From CAVWGP01 sp963754645 (GTDB taxonomy: Bacteria; Pseudomonadota; Alphaproteobacteria; Bin65), in NCBI GenBank assembly GCA_963754645.1, contig CAVWGP010000011.1:1178001-1242000 (forward strand): 64,000 bases of DNA, given 5' to 3'. Below, in pieces: positions 53,191-62,198 of the stretch. The notes below the pieces were generated by a model. That model was not told the DNA's origin. It saw only the letters and a list, made by a program, of their open reading frames with translations, and ran no database searches. The first letter of the stretch is position 1, and each line of letters opens with the position of its first letter. The translations under genes and the position numbers were made by a program.

Positions 53191-54072
53191 ATGGAAAACC
53201 GCGTCACCTTTCGCAACCCGTGGCTGCCCTATGTCCTGGTGCTGCCGCAGGTTCTGGTGACGCTGGTTTTCTTCGTTTGGCCGGCGCTGCAGGCGCTGCG
53301 CCAGAGCGCGCTGCTCGAAGACGCGTTCGGCGGCCGGACGAAATTCGTCGGCTTCGACAATTTCACCCGCCTGCTCGGCGACGCGCATTATTACGAGACG
53401 ATACAATTCACGTTCGTCTACAGCCTCGCCGTCGCGGTGCTGGCGATGGTGCCGGCGCTGCTGTTCGCGGTCATGGCCGATCGCGTCGTGCGCGGCGCCA
53501 CCGGCTATAAGACGCTGCTCATCTGGCCCTATGCGGTGGCGCCCGCGGTCGCCGGCGTGCTGTGGTTTTTCCTGTTCGATCCCACCGTCGGCGTCATCGC
53601 CTATGTGCTGAAAAGCCTCGGTTACGGATGGAACCACAAGCTCGTCGGCAACGACGCCATCGCCCTCGTCGTCATCGCGGCGGCGTGGAAGCAGATCAGC
53701 TACAATTTCATCTTTTTCCTCGCCGGCCTGCAATCGATCCCGCGCTCGCTCATCGAGGCGGCGGCGATCGACGGCGCCGGGCCGGCCAAGCGCTTCCGGA
53801 CCATCGTGTTCCCGCTGTTGTCGCCGACGACGTTCTTCCTCGTCGTCGTCAACGTCGTCTACGCTTTTTTCGATACCTTCGGCGTCATTCACGCGACGAC
53901 CTATGGCGGGCCGCACCGCGCCACGGAAAATCTCGTCTTCAAGGTGTTCAACGACGGCTTCATCGGCACCGATCTGGGCTCGTCCTCGGCGCAGAGCGTC
54001 ATCCTCATGCTGATCGTCATCGGCTTGAGCGTGATCCAGTTCCGCTACGTCGAGCGCCGCGTGCATTACTGA
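53191..54072 (+). CDS. ugpA: UgpA-type ABC transporter permease
   Basis: A 293-residue MalF-type permease with six or so hydrophobic segments, e.g. VLVLPQVLVTLVFFVWPALQ and AVAVLAMVPALLFAVMADR. The EAA coupling loop reads EAAAIDGAGPAKRFRTIVFP, contacting the ATPase. A GYTN-like YNFIFFLAGLQSIPR helix precedes it. It forms the membrane channel with UgpE. Confidence 0.93.
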   Translation: MENRVTFRNPWLPYVLVLPQVLVTLVFFVWPALQALRQSALLEDAFGGRTKFVGFDNFTRLLGDAHYYETIQFTFVYSLAVAVLAMVPALLFAVMADRVVRGATGYKTLLIWPYAVAPAVAGVLWFFLFDPTVGVIAYVLKSLGYGWNHKLVGNDAIALVVIAAAWKQISYNFIFFLAGLQSIPRSLIEAAAIDGAGPAKRFRTIVFPLLSPTTFFLVVVNVVYAFFDTFGVIHATTYGGPHRATENLVFKVFNDGFIGTDLGSSSAQSVILMLIVIGLSVIQFRYVERRVHY

Positions 54073-54079
54073 GGCGGCG

Positions 54080-54928
54080 ATGGTCGAAAATCGCCCGTGG
54101 ATGACCGTTCTCGCGCACGCCGTGCTCCTGTTGGGCGTGGCGCTGGTGGCGCTTCCGATCTGGATCGCCTTCGTCGCCTCGACGCATTCGCTCGATACGC
54201 TCGTCAAGCCGCCGCTGCCGCTCTGGCCGGGGCCGCTGATGGCGGAGAACTGGGGCGATATTCTCCTGCGCGGCAACAAGATGACGGGCGGCATTCCGCT
54301 CGGCAACGCGATGCTCAACAGCCTGATCTCCGCCCTCGTCATCGCCTGCGGCAAGATCGCGATCTCGATCCTTTCGGCCTATGCCATCGTCTATTTCCGT
54401 TTCGCCGGGCGCATGGTCGTGTTTTGGCTGATTTTCATCACCCTGATGCTGCCGGTCGAAGTCCGCATCGTGCCGAGCTTCAAGGTCGTGGCCGATCTCG
54501 GCATGCTCAACTCCTATGCCGGCCTCACCGTGCCGCTGATTGCCAGCGCCACGGCGACCTTCCTGTTCCGGCAGTTTTTCATGACCGTGCCCAACGAACT
54601 GCTCGAGGCGGCGCGCATCGACGGCGCCGGGCCGATCCAATTCTTCAAGGACATCTTGTTGCCGCTGTCGCGCACCAACATCGCGGCGCTGTTCGTCATC
54701 CTGTTCGTCTACGGTTGGAACCAGTATCTCTGGCCGTTGCTGATCACGACCGAGCAAGGCTTCGAGACGGTGGTGATGAAAATCAGCCGCCTGAGCGCCG
54801 CCGCCAATTCGCAGCCGCAATGGCACCACATCATGGCGATCACGGTCGCCGCGCTGCTGCCGCCGGCCATCGTCATCGCCGTGATGCAACGGCTGTTCAT
54901 CAAGGGCCTGGTCGAAACCGAGAAGTGA
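54080..54928 (+). CDS. ugpE: UgpE-type ABC transporter permease
   Basis: A 282-residue MalG-type permease with hydrophobic segments such as HAVLLLGVALVALPIWIAFV and FWLIFITLMLPVEVRIVPSF. The EAA loop is EAARIDGAGPIQFFKDILLP. The gene starts 7 bp after ugpA and ends 1 bp before ugpC. It forms the second half of the channel. Confidence 0.93.
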   Translation: MVENRPWMTVLAHAVLLLGVALVALPIWIAFVASTHSLDTLVKPPLPLWPGPLMAENWGDILLRGNKMTGGIPLGNAMLNSLISALVIACGKIAISILSAYAIVYFRFAGRMVVFWLIFITLMLPVEVRIVPSFKVVADLGMLNSYAGLTVPLIASATATFLFRQFFMTVPNELLEAARIDGAGPIQFFKDILLPLSRTNIAALFVILFVYGWNQYLWPLLITTEQGFETVVMKISRLSAAANSQPQWHHIMAITVAALLPPAIVIAVMQRLFIKGLVETEK

Positions 54929-54929
54929 C

Positions 54930-56015
54930 ATGGCGGAAATCTCGCTCCACGGCGTCAAGAAAACCTATCCCAACGGCTTCGCCGCCGTGCACGGGCTCGA
55001 TCTCGAAGTGCGCGACGGCGAACTCATCGTCATCGTCGGCCCGTCGGGCTGCGGCAAGTCGACCCTGCTGCGCATGGTGGCCGGGCTCGAAACCATTTCG
55101 GAGGGCGAGCTCAAGATCGGCGGCCGGCGCGTCAACGAGATCGAGCCGGCGGCGCGCGACATCGCCATGGTGTTCCAGAACTACGCGCTCTATCCGCATA
55201 TGAGCGTCTACGACAACATGGCCTACGGACTGCGCAACCGGCGAATGCCGGCGCCCGAAATCGAGAAGCGCGTGCGCGCCGCAGCGGAGACCCTCGGTCT
55301 CGGCACGCTGTTGCAGCGCCGGCCGCGCCAGCTTTCGGGCGGGCAGCGCCAGCGCGTCGCCATGGGCCGCGCCATCGTGCGCGAGCCCAAGGCGTTCCTG
55401 TTCGACGAACCCTTGTCCAATCTCGATGCCAAGCTGCGCGTCCAGGTGCGCGTCGAGATCAAGCGATTGCAGCAGCGCCTCGCCACCACGAGCCTCTACG
55501 TCACCCACGATCAGGTCGAGGCGATGACGCTGGCCGACCGGCTCGTGGTGATGAACGCCGGCGTCGCCGAGCAGATCGGCACGCCCGACGAAGTCTATGT
55601 CCGGCCGGCCTCGGTCTTCGTCGCGCAATTCATCGGCTCGCCGTCGATGAACCTCCTCGCGGCGACGCTGGCGCCCGATGGCCGCGCGGTCGCAATGCCG
55701 AATGGCGCGGTGCTGCCCATCTATCCCGCGGTAGGTGATCTGGGCGAACGCCCGGTCAGCGTCGGGCTGCGCCCCGAGCACCTTTTTGTGGCCGCCGCCG
55801 GAACTTTGAACGCGACGATCGAGCTTGTTGAAAAGCTCGGCGCCGATACGCTGCTCTATGCCCGGATCGACGGCGACGGCGAGGCGATCACCGTCCGCTG
55901 CGACGGCGGCGTGCGCTACAAAGCGGGCGAAACGCTCCGCCTTTCCGTCGAACCCGCACACGTCCATCTGTTCGACGCCGCGAGCGGCAAGCGCATTTGG
56001 GCCGATCGCCTATAG
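54930..56015 (+). CDS. ugpC: UgpC-type ABC transporter ATP-binding protein
   Basis: A 361-residue MalK/UgpC-like ATPase. Walker A GPSGCGKST is at 36-44; the Q-loop VFQNYALYPHMSV, the signature LSGGQRQRVAMGRA, Walker B FLFDEPLSNLDAKLR and the H-loop THDQVEA follow. The C-terminal TOBE/MalK regulatory domain (about 240-361) is present. It drives the importer with ugpB, ugpA and ugpE. Its TAG stop and the stop of the opposite TRAP permease share the six bases CTATAG. Confidence 0.95.
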   Translation: MAEISLHGVKKTYPNGFAAVHGLDLEVRDGELIVIVGPSGCGKSTLLRMVAGLETISEGELKIGGRRVNEIEPAARDIAMVFQNYALYPHMSVYDNMAYGLRNRRMPAPEIEKRVRAAAETLGLGTLLQRRPRQLSGGQRQRVAMGRAIVREPKAFLFDEPLSNLDAKLRVQVRVEIKRLQQRLATTSLYVTHDQVEAMTLADRLVVMNAGVAEQIGTPDEVYVRPASVFVAQFIGSPSMNLLAATLAPDGRAVAMPNGAVLPIYPAVGDLGERPVSVGLRPEHLFVAAAGTLNATIELVEKLGADTLLYARIDGDGEAITVRCDGGVRYKAGETLRLSVEPAHVHLFDAASGKRIWADRL

Positions 56016-58067
56016 CCGGTTCGCTTCCGAGCGCGGCGCGATCAGGATGTGCCACAAGATCGCCATCAGGCCGATGGCGATCGCGGCGGCGGGCAATTGC
56101 ACGAAGATTGCGGGATCGATCATGGCGAGCGACGCGGCGGCGAGAACGGCGCGCGCCGGCCAGGGGATCGGCACTTTGCCCCACCAGCCGTGCAGCGCCA
56201 GCGATGCCGCCGCCACCATCAAGCCGCCGACGATGAAATGCAGCACGATCAGGCCGGCGCCGCCCTGCATCAACACGCCATGGTTGAACAAAAAGAAAAA
56301 CGGCACCATAAATCCGCCGACCGTGAGCTTGCAGGCATAAGGCCCGAGCGCCATCGGGTTGGCGCCGGCGATGGCGGCGGCGGCGAAATTGGCGACGGCC
56401 ACCGGCGGCGTGATCGCCGAGAGCGAGGCGTAAAATATCAGGAACATGTGCACGGCCATCAATTGCAGGCCGAACTTGTCGATCAATATCCGCGCCAGCA
56501 GAGCGACTCCGAGCGTGTAAACCGCGACCGTCGGCATGCCCATGCCGAGGACGATGAGAAATACGCCGGACAACACCAGAGTCGGTATCAGTTCGCCGAA
56601 GGAGAGGCTGAACAGCAGAATCGAGAACTTGCCCGAAAGCCCGGTCAGCTCGAGGCAGCCATAGATGAGGCCGGCGCCGGCGACGGCGCCGACCAGCGGC
56701 ACGAGCTGGTGCATGGTTTCGACGCAGGCGGCGAGGAAGCGGCGCGGCCCGATCGCGTATTGCGGCGTGAGCCAGCTCAGCACGATGACGGCGAGGGTCG
56801 AACCGGCCGCGACATAGGTCGGCGTGAAGCCCATCACGAGCAGGACGATCATGGCGATGAGCGGCAGGAAAAAGACCCAGCCGCGCGCCAGCGCCGTCCA
56901 TAGCGAAACGATATCCGACTCGGGAATTCGGCCCTCGTTGTAGCGGATCGCGTCGATATGCACCAAAAGGTAGAGCGAGACGTAGTAGAGGATCGAGGGC
57001 AGCGTCGCCGCCCAGGCGATTTTGTCATAAGGAATTTGCGTGATGTCGGACATGATGAACGCGACGGCGCCCATCACCGGCGGCAGGATCGCGCCGCCGG
57101 TCGAAGCCGTCGCCTCGATCGCGCCGGCGCGCACCGGGCTGACGCCGGTTTTTTTCATGATCGGGATGGTGAGCGGTCCCGTGGTCGCGACGTCGGCGGT
57201 CGGGCTGCCCGAAACCGAGCCGTAGAGCGCGCTAGCCGAAATGCAGGCCTTCGCCGCACCGCCTCGCATGCGGCCGGTGACGGCGCTGGCAAGATCGTAG
57301 AACAGCTTGCCGCCGCCCGCCTGATGATAGAAGCCGCCGAACAGCACGAACAGGAAAACGTAGCTCGACGCCACTTCGAGCGGCGAACCGAAGATGCCGG
57401 CCTCCTTCACGGTCGTCATTTCGAGAAAATAATTGAACGTATAGCTCTGATGCCCGAGCGATCCCGGCAGAAGGTGGCCGAAGAACGCGTAAAGCAGCAG
57501 CACGACGACGAGGCTGGTCAGGCCCCAGCCGGTGCAGCGCCGGCACAGTTCGACGACGAGGCCGATCAGCGTGAAACCGACGATGCCGTCCCACAGGGTC
57601 GGCGGCGTCATGCCGAAATTCCAGTTCAGGAAGCGCTCGTATAAAACGATGTAGTACAGCGCGACCGCGAACGCCACCAGCGCGAGCGCGACATCGGTCC
57701 AGGCGAGCTTTTTGCGCGAGCGCCGCGCCGTGGTCGTTAAAAAGGCGATCGGAAACGTGATCGCGATGAAGATCGAAATATCGAGATGGTATTTGGCCGA
57801 AAAGGCGCGCGCCCAGCCGGAAAATGCGTCGATCCAGCCATAGGCGAGGCCCGCGTTCTTGAGACGCAACGCGATCCAGCCGGCTATATCGCCGCTGACC
57901 ACGGCGAGCGCGCCGATCCACACGACATAGACCGCCGCCGCCACCGAGCCGATGGCGATCAGCACATGCCAGTGGCCGCCCGGCTGATGCCGGCTGCCTT
58001 CGCGCAGCCACTCGCCGATGCCGCGCCGCGGCGCCGCCGCGCCGGGCGGCGCTCCCGCCGCTTCCAT
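56010..58067 (-). CDS. TRAP transporter fused permease (4TM/12TM type)
   Basis: A 685-residue polytopic permease that fuses the DctQ-like 4-TM and DctM-like 12-TM parts, as in TAXI TRAP systems. The transport motif IPPSxPM-like region appears as GGAILPPVMGAVAFIMSD, and later FILPMLGMGMP-type GMGMPTVAVYTLG and SAITPPVAVANFAAAAIAGA. It pairs with the TAXI receptor 34 bp upstream on the same strand. The ligand may be glutamate or a similar acid in known TAXI systems; unknown here. Its end overlaps ugpC by 6 bp convergently. Confidence 0.93.
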   Translation of the reverse strand: MEAAGAPPGAAAPRRGIGEWLREGSRHQPGGHWHVLIAIGSVAAAVYVVWIGALAVVSGDIAGWIALRLKNAGLAYGWIDAFSGWARAFSAKYHLDISIFIAITFPIAFLTTTARRSRKKLAWTDVALALVAFAVALYYIVLYERFLNWNFGMTPPTLWDGIVGFTLIGLVVELCRRCTGWGLTSLVVVLLLYAFFGHLLPGSLGHQSYTFNYFLEMTTVKEAGIFGSPLEVASSYVFLFVLFGGFYHQAGGGKLFYDLASAVTGRMRGGAAKACISASALYGSVSGSPTADVATTGPLTIPIMKKTGVSPVRAGAIEATASTGGAILPPVMGAVAFIMSDITQIPYDKIAWAATLPSILYYVSLYLLVHIDAIRYNEGRIPESDIVSLWTALARGWVFFLPLIAMIVLLVMGFTPTYVAAGSTLAVIVLSWLTPQYAIGPRRFLAACVETMHQLVPLVGAVAGAGLIYGCLELTGLSGKFSILLFSLSFGELIPTLVLSGVFLIVLGMGMPTVAVYTLGVALLARILIDKFGLQLMAVHMFLIFYASLSAITPPVAVANFAAAAIAGANPMALGPYACKLTVGGFMVPFFFLFNHGVLMQGGAGLIVLHFIVGGLMVAAASLALHGWWGKVPIPWPARAVLAAASLAMIDPAIFVQLPAAAIAIGLMAILWHILIAPRSEANRL

Positions 58068-58101
58068 TCCGGCGTTCCTTGACGCGCGCCGCCGGCGCTG
58101 G

Positions 58102-59122
58102 CTATTTCACCAAGCCTTTTTCCTTGTAGTAGCGTAGCGCGCCGGGATGAAGTTCCAGATTGGCGGGATTGATTGCCATCTCGGATGCCTTGAAGTTGCT
58201 CACCGAGCCGCCGATCTTGCGCACTTTTTCCTCGCCCTCGGAGATTGCCTTGACGAACTTGTAGACGATTTCCTCGGAAACATGCGTGCCGGCGAGCAGC
58301 GACACCCATTGCTGGATCGTCGGATAGTCCTTGTCCATGAAGGAATAGGTTCCCTTCGGCACCATGGCGGCCTTGAAGCTGAAAGTGTCGGCCGCCTTCT
58401 GGATCGTCGCGCGGTCGCCGTCGATCCACAGCAATTCGCGCTTGCCGGCGATGTCCTTGAGCAGCGGGTCGCCGAGATTGCGCACGTTCAGAAAAACGTC
58501 GGCCTTGCCGTCGAGGATCGCGTCGAGGCCGATGGAGCTGTTGCCCAGCACATAGCTGCCGCCCCACTTTTGGATGTCTTCGTAGGTGAAGCCGTGCGCC
58601 TTCATGATCTCATAGGGCGCGCCGATCGTGGTCTGCGGGTTGTCGATGCGGTTGATGGCGAGCCGCATCTTGGGCTTCTTCGCCGCAATGTCCTGCCAGC
58701 TCTTGATGCCGTTGGCCTCGGACCAAGACTTGGTCATGATGAGGTGCATGAACTGCACGTCGTAGAGCAACATGGCGTATTTGAACTTGCCTTTGAGCGG
58801 CTGCCTGGAACGGCGTCTTGCCTTCGTTCGCGAGGCGAATTTCCGTGCCGGTGGCCGTGGCGGTAAAATCGGCTTCGCCGCCCGAGATCGCGACCACGCC
58901 GCCGCCCGGCGAGTTCGGCTTGAAGGACACGGCCGAGTCCGGATAGGCCTCGCGCACGATGGCGTTCAGGCCTTCGACCATTTGCCGCGGATAGCCGGTC
59001 GGCGTGGCGCCGGTCACCGTGGCGGTGATCGGCTTCTTGTCGTTGAAATCGGCCAGTGCCGGCGCCATCGGCACCAAGCCGGCAACGGATATCGACAGCA
59101 AGGCGCGCATGATTTTTTTCAT
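58102..59122 (-). pseudogene. TAXI-family TRAP transporter solute receptor, frameshifted
   Basis: Correcting one base yields 339 residues: signal peptide (MKKIMRALLSISVAGLVPMAPALA), then the TAXI domain with TGYPRQMVEGLNAI, a SFKPNSPGG turn and TATGTEIRL. The frame breaks at 58801, where an extra G interrupts the expected FQAPLKGKFKYAMLLYDVQF; the second part (MLLYDVQFMHLIMTKSW onward) is complete. The gene heads an operon with the fused TRAP permease. If the insertion is real, the transporter is inactive. A start ATG at 59120-59122 follows a GGGAGGAA ribosome site. Confidence 0.87.
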
Positions 59123-59419
59123 AAATTCCTCCCTGATTGAGCCTTAAGCCCGATCGAGTTCACCGCTTACCTTAGTCCGCGCCTCCGACAGGGCTCAAGG
59201 CCATTCGGGCGCCCAAAGCGAACCGCTTTACCGGCCGCAAGGCTTTGACGTTGCCGATCGAGGTTTCGACCGGCGCCGGCAAGGACGATTATGTCCTCGG
59301 CGTCACGCTGATCCAATGCCCGCATTCACGGTTAACGCTGGCGCGCTTGTGAACTGGATCACAGTCGATTGCCGCCGCTACCGCTAGGTTCGCCGACATA
59401 CAGCAAAAGAGGTCACCCA
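59123..59419. other. Intergenic region, no gene seen
   Basis: Nearly 300 bp between the divergent TAXI receptor and a small secreted protein. A short open stretch around 59200-59350 lacks start codon and family motifs. It presumably holds the two divergent promoters, but no convincing -35/-10 pair was identified. Confidence 0.4.
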
Positions 59420-59878
59420 ATGAATCGCCGCCATCTGCTTCGCCTCGCCGGCTCCACCGCCATTGTCGCCGCTTGCGCGGCGCCCGCCCTTGCTTGCGGC
59501 GGCCCGCCGCCGGTGCGCACGCGCAGCCTTTCGTTCGCACCGGGCAGCAACGCGGTCGAAGTGCGCGACCAACTCATGCAGGATTTGAGTTACAAGCATC
59601 GCTGGTTGCTGACCGGCAAGCCGGATCAATTGGCGACGGCCAAGCTCGAGTCGGAGAACGGCCAGTTGACGATCCGCATCGACGAAGGCGACGGGAAGAT
59701 GCCGAAATGGGGCGCCGTGCTCGCCGACGGCGACAAGGTGATGAAGTGGCAAGGCAAGGTGCCGGCGAGCGGCCGCGTGATGATCGAGGTCGCAATGTCG
59801 AAAGACGCCGACAAAGCGCCCTACGTGCTCAATGTCGCGCTCGACGGAGCGGCGCCCGGCAAGGACGGTCGCTCCTAG
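59420..59878 (+). CDS. Hypothetical secreted protein
   Basis: A 152-residue protein with a Tat- or Sec-like signal peptide (MNRRHLLRLAGSTAIVAACAA, cleavage near ALACGG). The mature part has a small beta-rich domain with a KLESENGQLTIRIDEGDGKMP stretch. A lipobox-like cysteine after ALA could make it a lipoprotein. The family is not recognised and no conserved neighbour explains it. The ATG has an AGAGG site 8 bp before it. Confidence 0.62.
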   Translation: MNRRHLLRLAGSTAIVAACAAPALACGGPPPVRTRSLSFAPGSNAVEVRDQLMQDLSYKHRWLLTGKPDQLATAKLESENGQLTIRIDEGDGKMPKWGAVLADGDKVMKWQGKVPASGRVMIEVAMSKDADKAPYVLNVALDGAAPGKDGRS

Positions 59879-60005
59879 CCAAAAATATCGGCGCGGCGGG
59901 TCCGGAGGCTCGCCGCGCCGCGGGTCCGCCGAATTTCCCCTGTGAGCGCGAAAGCCGCTGTGGTTCAATCGCGTGGCGGTTCATGCGATCGGACGGGGCG
60001 GCACC

Positions 60006-60839
60006 ATGGGCAAATGGCTTGCGGGATTTGGCTTGATGGCGGCGCTGCTGGCGGCGGCGCCGGCATTCGGCGTCGAGCCGCCGCCCGCCGGCATTCCGCA
60101 CGGCGCGGGCGCCCAGGCCGGCCCGAACGGCTACAATCTGGCGCGGCCTTCGGTGCCGGTCACGGCGTTTCGGCCCGGCGCGTGGCACGTATTTCTGATC
60201 GCGGCCGATCGCGCCGAGCCGGTATTCGACAATGCCGTGGCCCGGCTCGCGCGCCATTTCGAAGAGCGCTACGGCATCAAGGCGGAGCGTTTCAGCGCGC
60301 GGGCCCGGCCGCTGCCCGGCGCCCGCACGGCGACGTTGCTCGATATCCGCATGGCGGCCGAACAGCGCCGCATCGCGCCCAACGATGCCTGCCTGTTCTA
60401 CTTCACCAGCCATGGCGAAATCGGCGGCATCGCGATGGCGTCCGAAGGCCAAGTCGTGGCGCCGGCCGCGATCGATGCGCTGATCGACAAAATTTGCGGC
60501 GCGCGGCCGACGATCCTCGTCGTCTCGGCGTGCCATTCCGGCACGTTTCTCCGCGCGCCCGTCGTCCGCCGCAACCGCATCGTCCTCACCGCGGCGCGCG
60601 CCGACCGCAGCTCCTTCGGCTGCTCGTTCCGCGAAACGCTGACGGTCTACGACCGCTGCTTCCTCGAAAGCTGGGACAAGAGCGCGACGTTCCAGGCGCT
60701 GCACGGCGCGATCGAGGCCTGCGTCACCGCCGCCGAAACGGCGCGGCGCTATCGCCCGGCCTCGCTGCCGCAAGCCTTCTTCGGGCGCACCATGCGCGAT
60801 TTTTCCCTGGCGCTGCTCGCCGCCGCCGGACGTCGATAG
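60006..60839 (+). CDS. Secreted caspase-like C13-family peptidase
   Basis: A 277-residue protein with signal peptide (MGKWLAGFGLMAALLAAAPAFG). The catalytic dyad of the caspase/legumain clan is clear: H136 in FYFTSHGE and C176 in LVVSACHSG, both in the order and spacing of peptidase family C13. Legumain-type enzymes cut after Asn. No prodomain or inhibitor is evident. It stands between two small unknown genes and ends just before an inverted repeat. The role in this organism is unknown. Confidence 0.82.
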   Translation: MGKWLAGFGLMAALLAAAPAFGVEPPPAGIPHGAGAQAGPNGYNLARPSVPVTAFRPGAWHVFLIAADRAEPVFDNAVARLARHFEERYGIKAERFSARARPLPGARTATLLDIRMAAEQRRIAPNDACLFYFTSHGEIGGIAMASEGQVVAPAAIDALIDKICGARPTILVVSACHSGTFLRAPVVRRNRIVLTAARADRSSFGCSFRETLTVYDRCFLESWDKSATFQALHGAIEACVTAAETARRYRPASLPQAFFGRTMRDFSLALLAAAGRR

Positions 60840-60903
60840 CAAGGCGCCGATAAGAATTCAACGAAATGTCGAGCTGATTCCCAGCTGGAATATAGGAAGA
60901 AAT

Positions 60904-61005
60904 TTTCACCACGGAGGCACGGAGACGCGGAGCAGGGAAAACGGAATTGCTGCGGACGATAGGCCCGCGAACAAACTTCTCCGTGTCTCCGTGCCTCCGT
61001 GGTTC
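60904..61005. repeat. Long inverted repeat with CACGGAGGCACGGAG arms
   Basis: Left arm (60904-60932) reads TTTCACCACGGAGGCACGG, then AGACGCGGAG. Right arm (60979-61005) reads CTCCGTGTCTCCGTGCCTCC, then GTGGTTC. The arms are near-perfect complements over about 25 bp with a 46-bp spacer. Elements of this ACGGAGGCACGGAG type are dispersed repeats in many bacteria. It lies between the C13 peptidase and LTXXQ genes and probably forms a large terminator-like hairpin. Confidence 0.7.
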
Positions 61006-61047
61006 AACTTTCTTTCTCAGCCGCTGCAATGCGGGTGCAGCTGGGTA

Positions 61048-61617
61048 TTATTGCCTTCCGCGGTCGCCCGGCTGGCCCATGCGTTCGCGCATCGGCCCCA
61101 TGCGGCGCCGCTCGCCCATGCCGCGCTGATCGCCCATGCCGAAGCCGCCGCGCATCATCGCCTGGGCAACGGCCTTTTGGCCGTCGTCGAGGCTGTCGTA
61201 AAGCGGCTTGGCCGCCGCCGCGAGCTGCTTCATGCGCGCCGCCGCGCGCTCCATATCTTGCGCGCGCTGTTCGAGGCGCGTGACCGGGTTGGTCACCTCG
61301 GCCTGGCGTTCGCGCTCGGCGCGCAGGCGCTGGCGCTCGGCGAAGCTCTCGCGCAGGATTTTTTCGAAGCCGGCCCAATGCCGCTCCTGGTCGCCGGGCT
61401 TGATCGCGAGTGCGGTCTTGATCATGGCCAGCCGGCCTTCCAACAAGCGCGCGCGGACTTCGGGCGAAACACGGTCCTGGCGCCGGTCGCCGCCGGGGGG
61501 CGGCGTGGTTTGCGCCGCGGCCGGATCGGTCAAGGCGAGACCGATAGGCCCGCTCGCCGCCGCCGCCGCGAGAACGGTGAGCGCGATGGCCGATGCACGC
61601 ATCATAATAGTCCGCAT
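61048..61617 (-). CDS. LTXXQ/Spy-like periplasmic protein
   Basis: A 189-residue exported protein with signal peptide (MRTIMMRASAIALTVLAAAAA). The mature part is long-helical and rich in Arg/Gln/Glu, including EKILRESFAERQRLRAERERQ and LYDSLDDGQKAVAQAMM; the latter is a variant of the LTxxQ motif of Spy and CpxP. Such proteins are periplasmic chaperones or metal-stress sensors. The C-terminal tail is glycine/methionine/arginine-rich, ending PMRERMGQPGDRGRQ. A GGAGAG site lies 5 bp before ATG 61615-61617. Confidence 0.78.
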   Translation of the reverse strand: MRTIMMRASAIALTVLAAAAASGPIGLALTDPAAAQTTPPPGGDRRQDRVSPEVRARLLEGRLAMIKTALAIKPGDQERHWAGFEKILRESFAERQRLRAERERQAEVTNPVTRLEQRAQDMERAAARMKQLAAAAKPLYDSLDDGQKAVAQAMMRGGFGMGDQRGMGERRRMGPMRERMGQPGDRGRQ

Positions 61618-61889
61618 TGATCTCTCCAAATGCTGTGGAACGCCGCATTCGCCGCGTGGCGCGCGGGTCTATGAACTATTACGGGCATAATAAACAGTTC
61701 CGTCGCCGTTGATTTGCCTGAATATGGCTAATGGAAATTAGGTCCGTTGTCCTCAGGGAGCCCCGCTCAGCTGTCGAAACGCCCGCCGATTTAAGGCAAT
61801 AGGCGCGGCAAAGCGGCATCCTTGTGCCGCCACAATTCCTGCTTAAATAACTTTTCACACCGCTGCATGGGCAGCTGGGAAAGCGAGCA

Positions 61890-62195
61890 ATGCCGATGCA
61901 GCGCAATACGTTGTTCGAAGGCCGTCAATTCCGGCTCGTCCGGCCGCCATCCTGGCAGCTTTGGCTTTTGCTCGCCGTCGCATCCGCCATCGGTGTCGCG
62001 GCGACGATCGTGGCTGCCGGCGTCCTGCTGATCGCAATCCCGATCTCGGTGCTTGCCTATCTCGGCTACCGCGTCTGGTCGTCGCTGGCGCGAACGCCGC
62101 GCCGGCCCAATGGCGGCATCGTCATCGAAGGCAATTACGAAGTCGTGCGCAGCGAAACCGAGCCGCCGCGCCGCGACGGCAACTGGCGGCGCTAA
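61890..62195 (+). CDS. Small membrane protein
   Basis: A 101-residue protein with one long hydrophobic stretch or two short helices (WLLLAVASAIGVAATIVAAGV and LIAIPISVLAYLGYRVW), then a basic cytoplasmic tail with NGGIVIEGNYEVV. I do not recognise the family. The region 61618-61889 upstream holds no other gene. Its stop is 3 bp from the convergent cupin gene. Confidence 0.6.
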   Translation: MPMQRNTLFEGRQFRLVRPPSWQLWLLLAVASAIGVAATIVAAGVLLIAIPISVLAYLGYRVWSSLARTPRRPNGGIVIEGNYEVVRSETEPPRRDGNWRR

Positions 62196-62198
62196 GCG

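Noticed and set aside
59150..59410. Possible small gene before the secreted protein
   Set aside because: An open stretch exists but has no start codon with ribosome site and no recognisable family.
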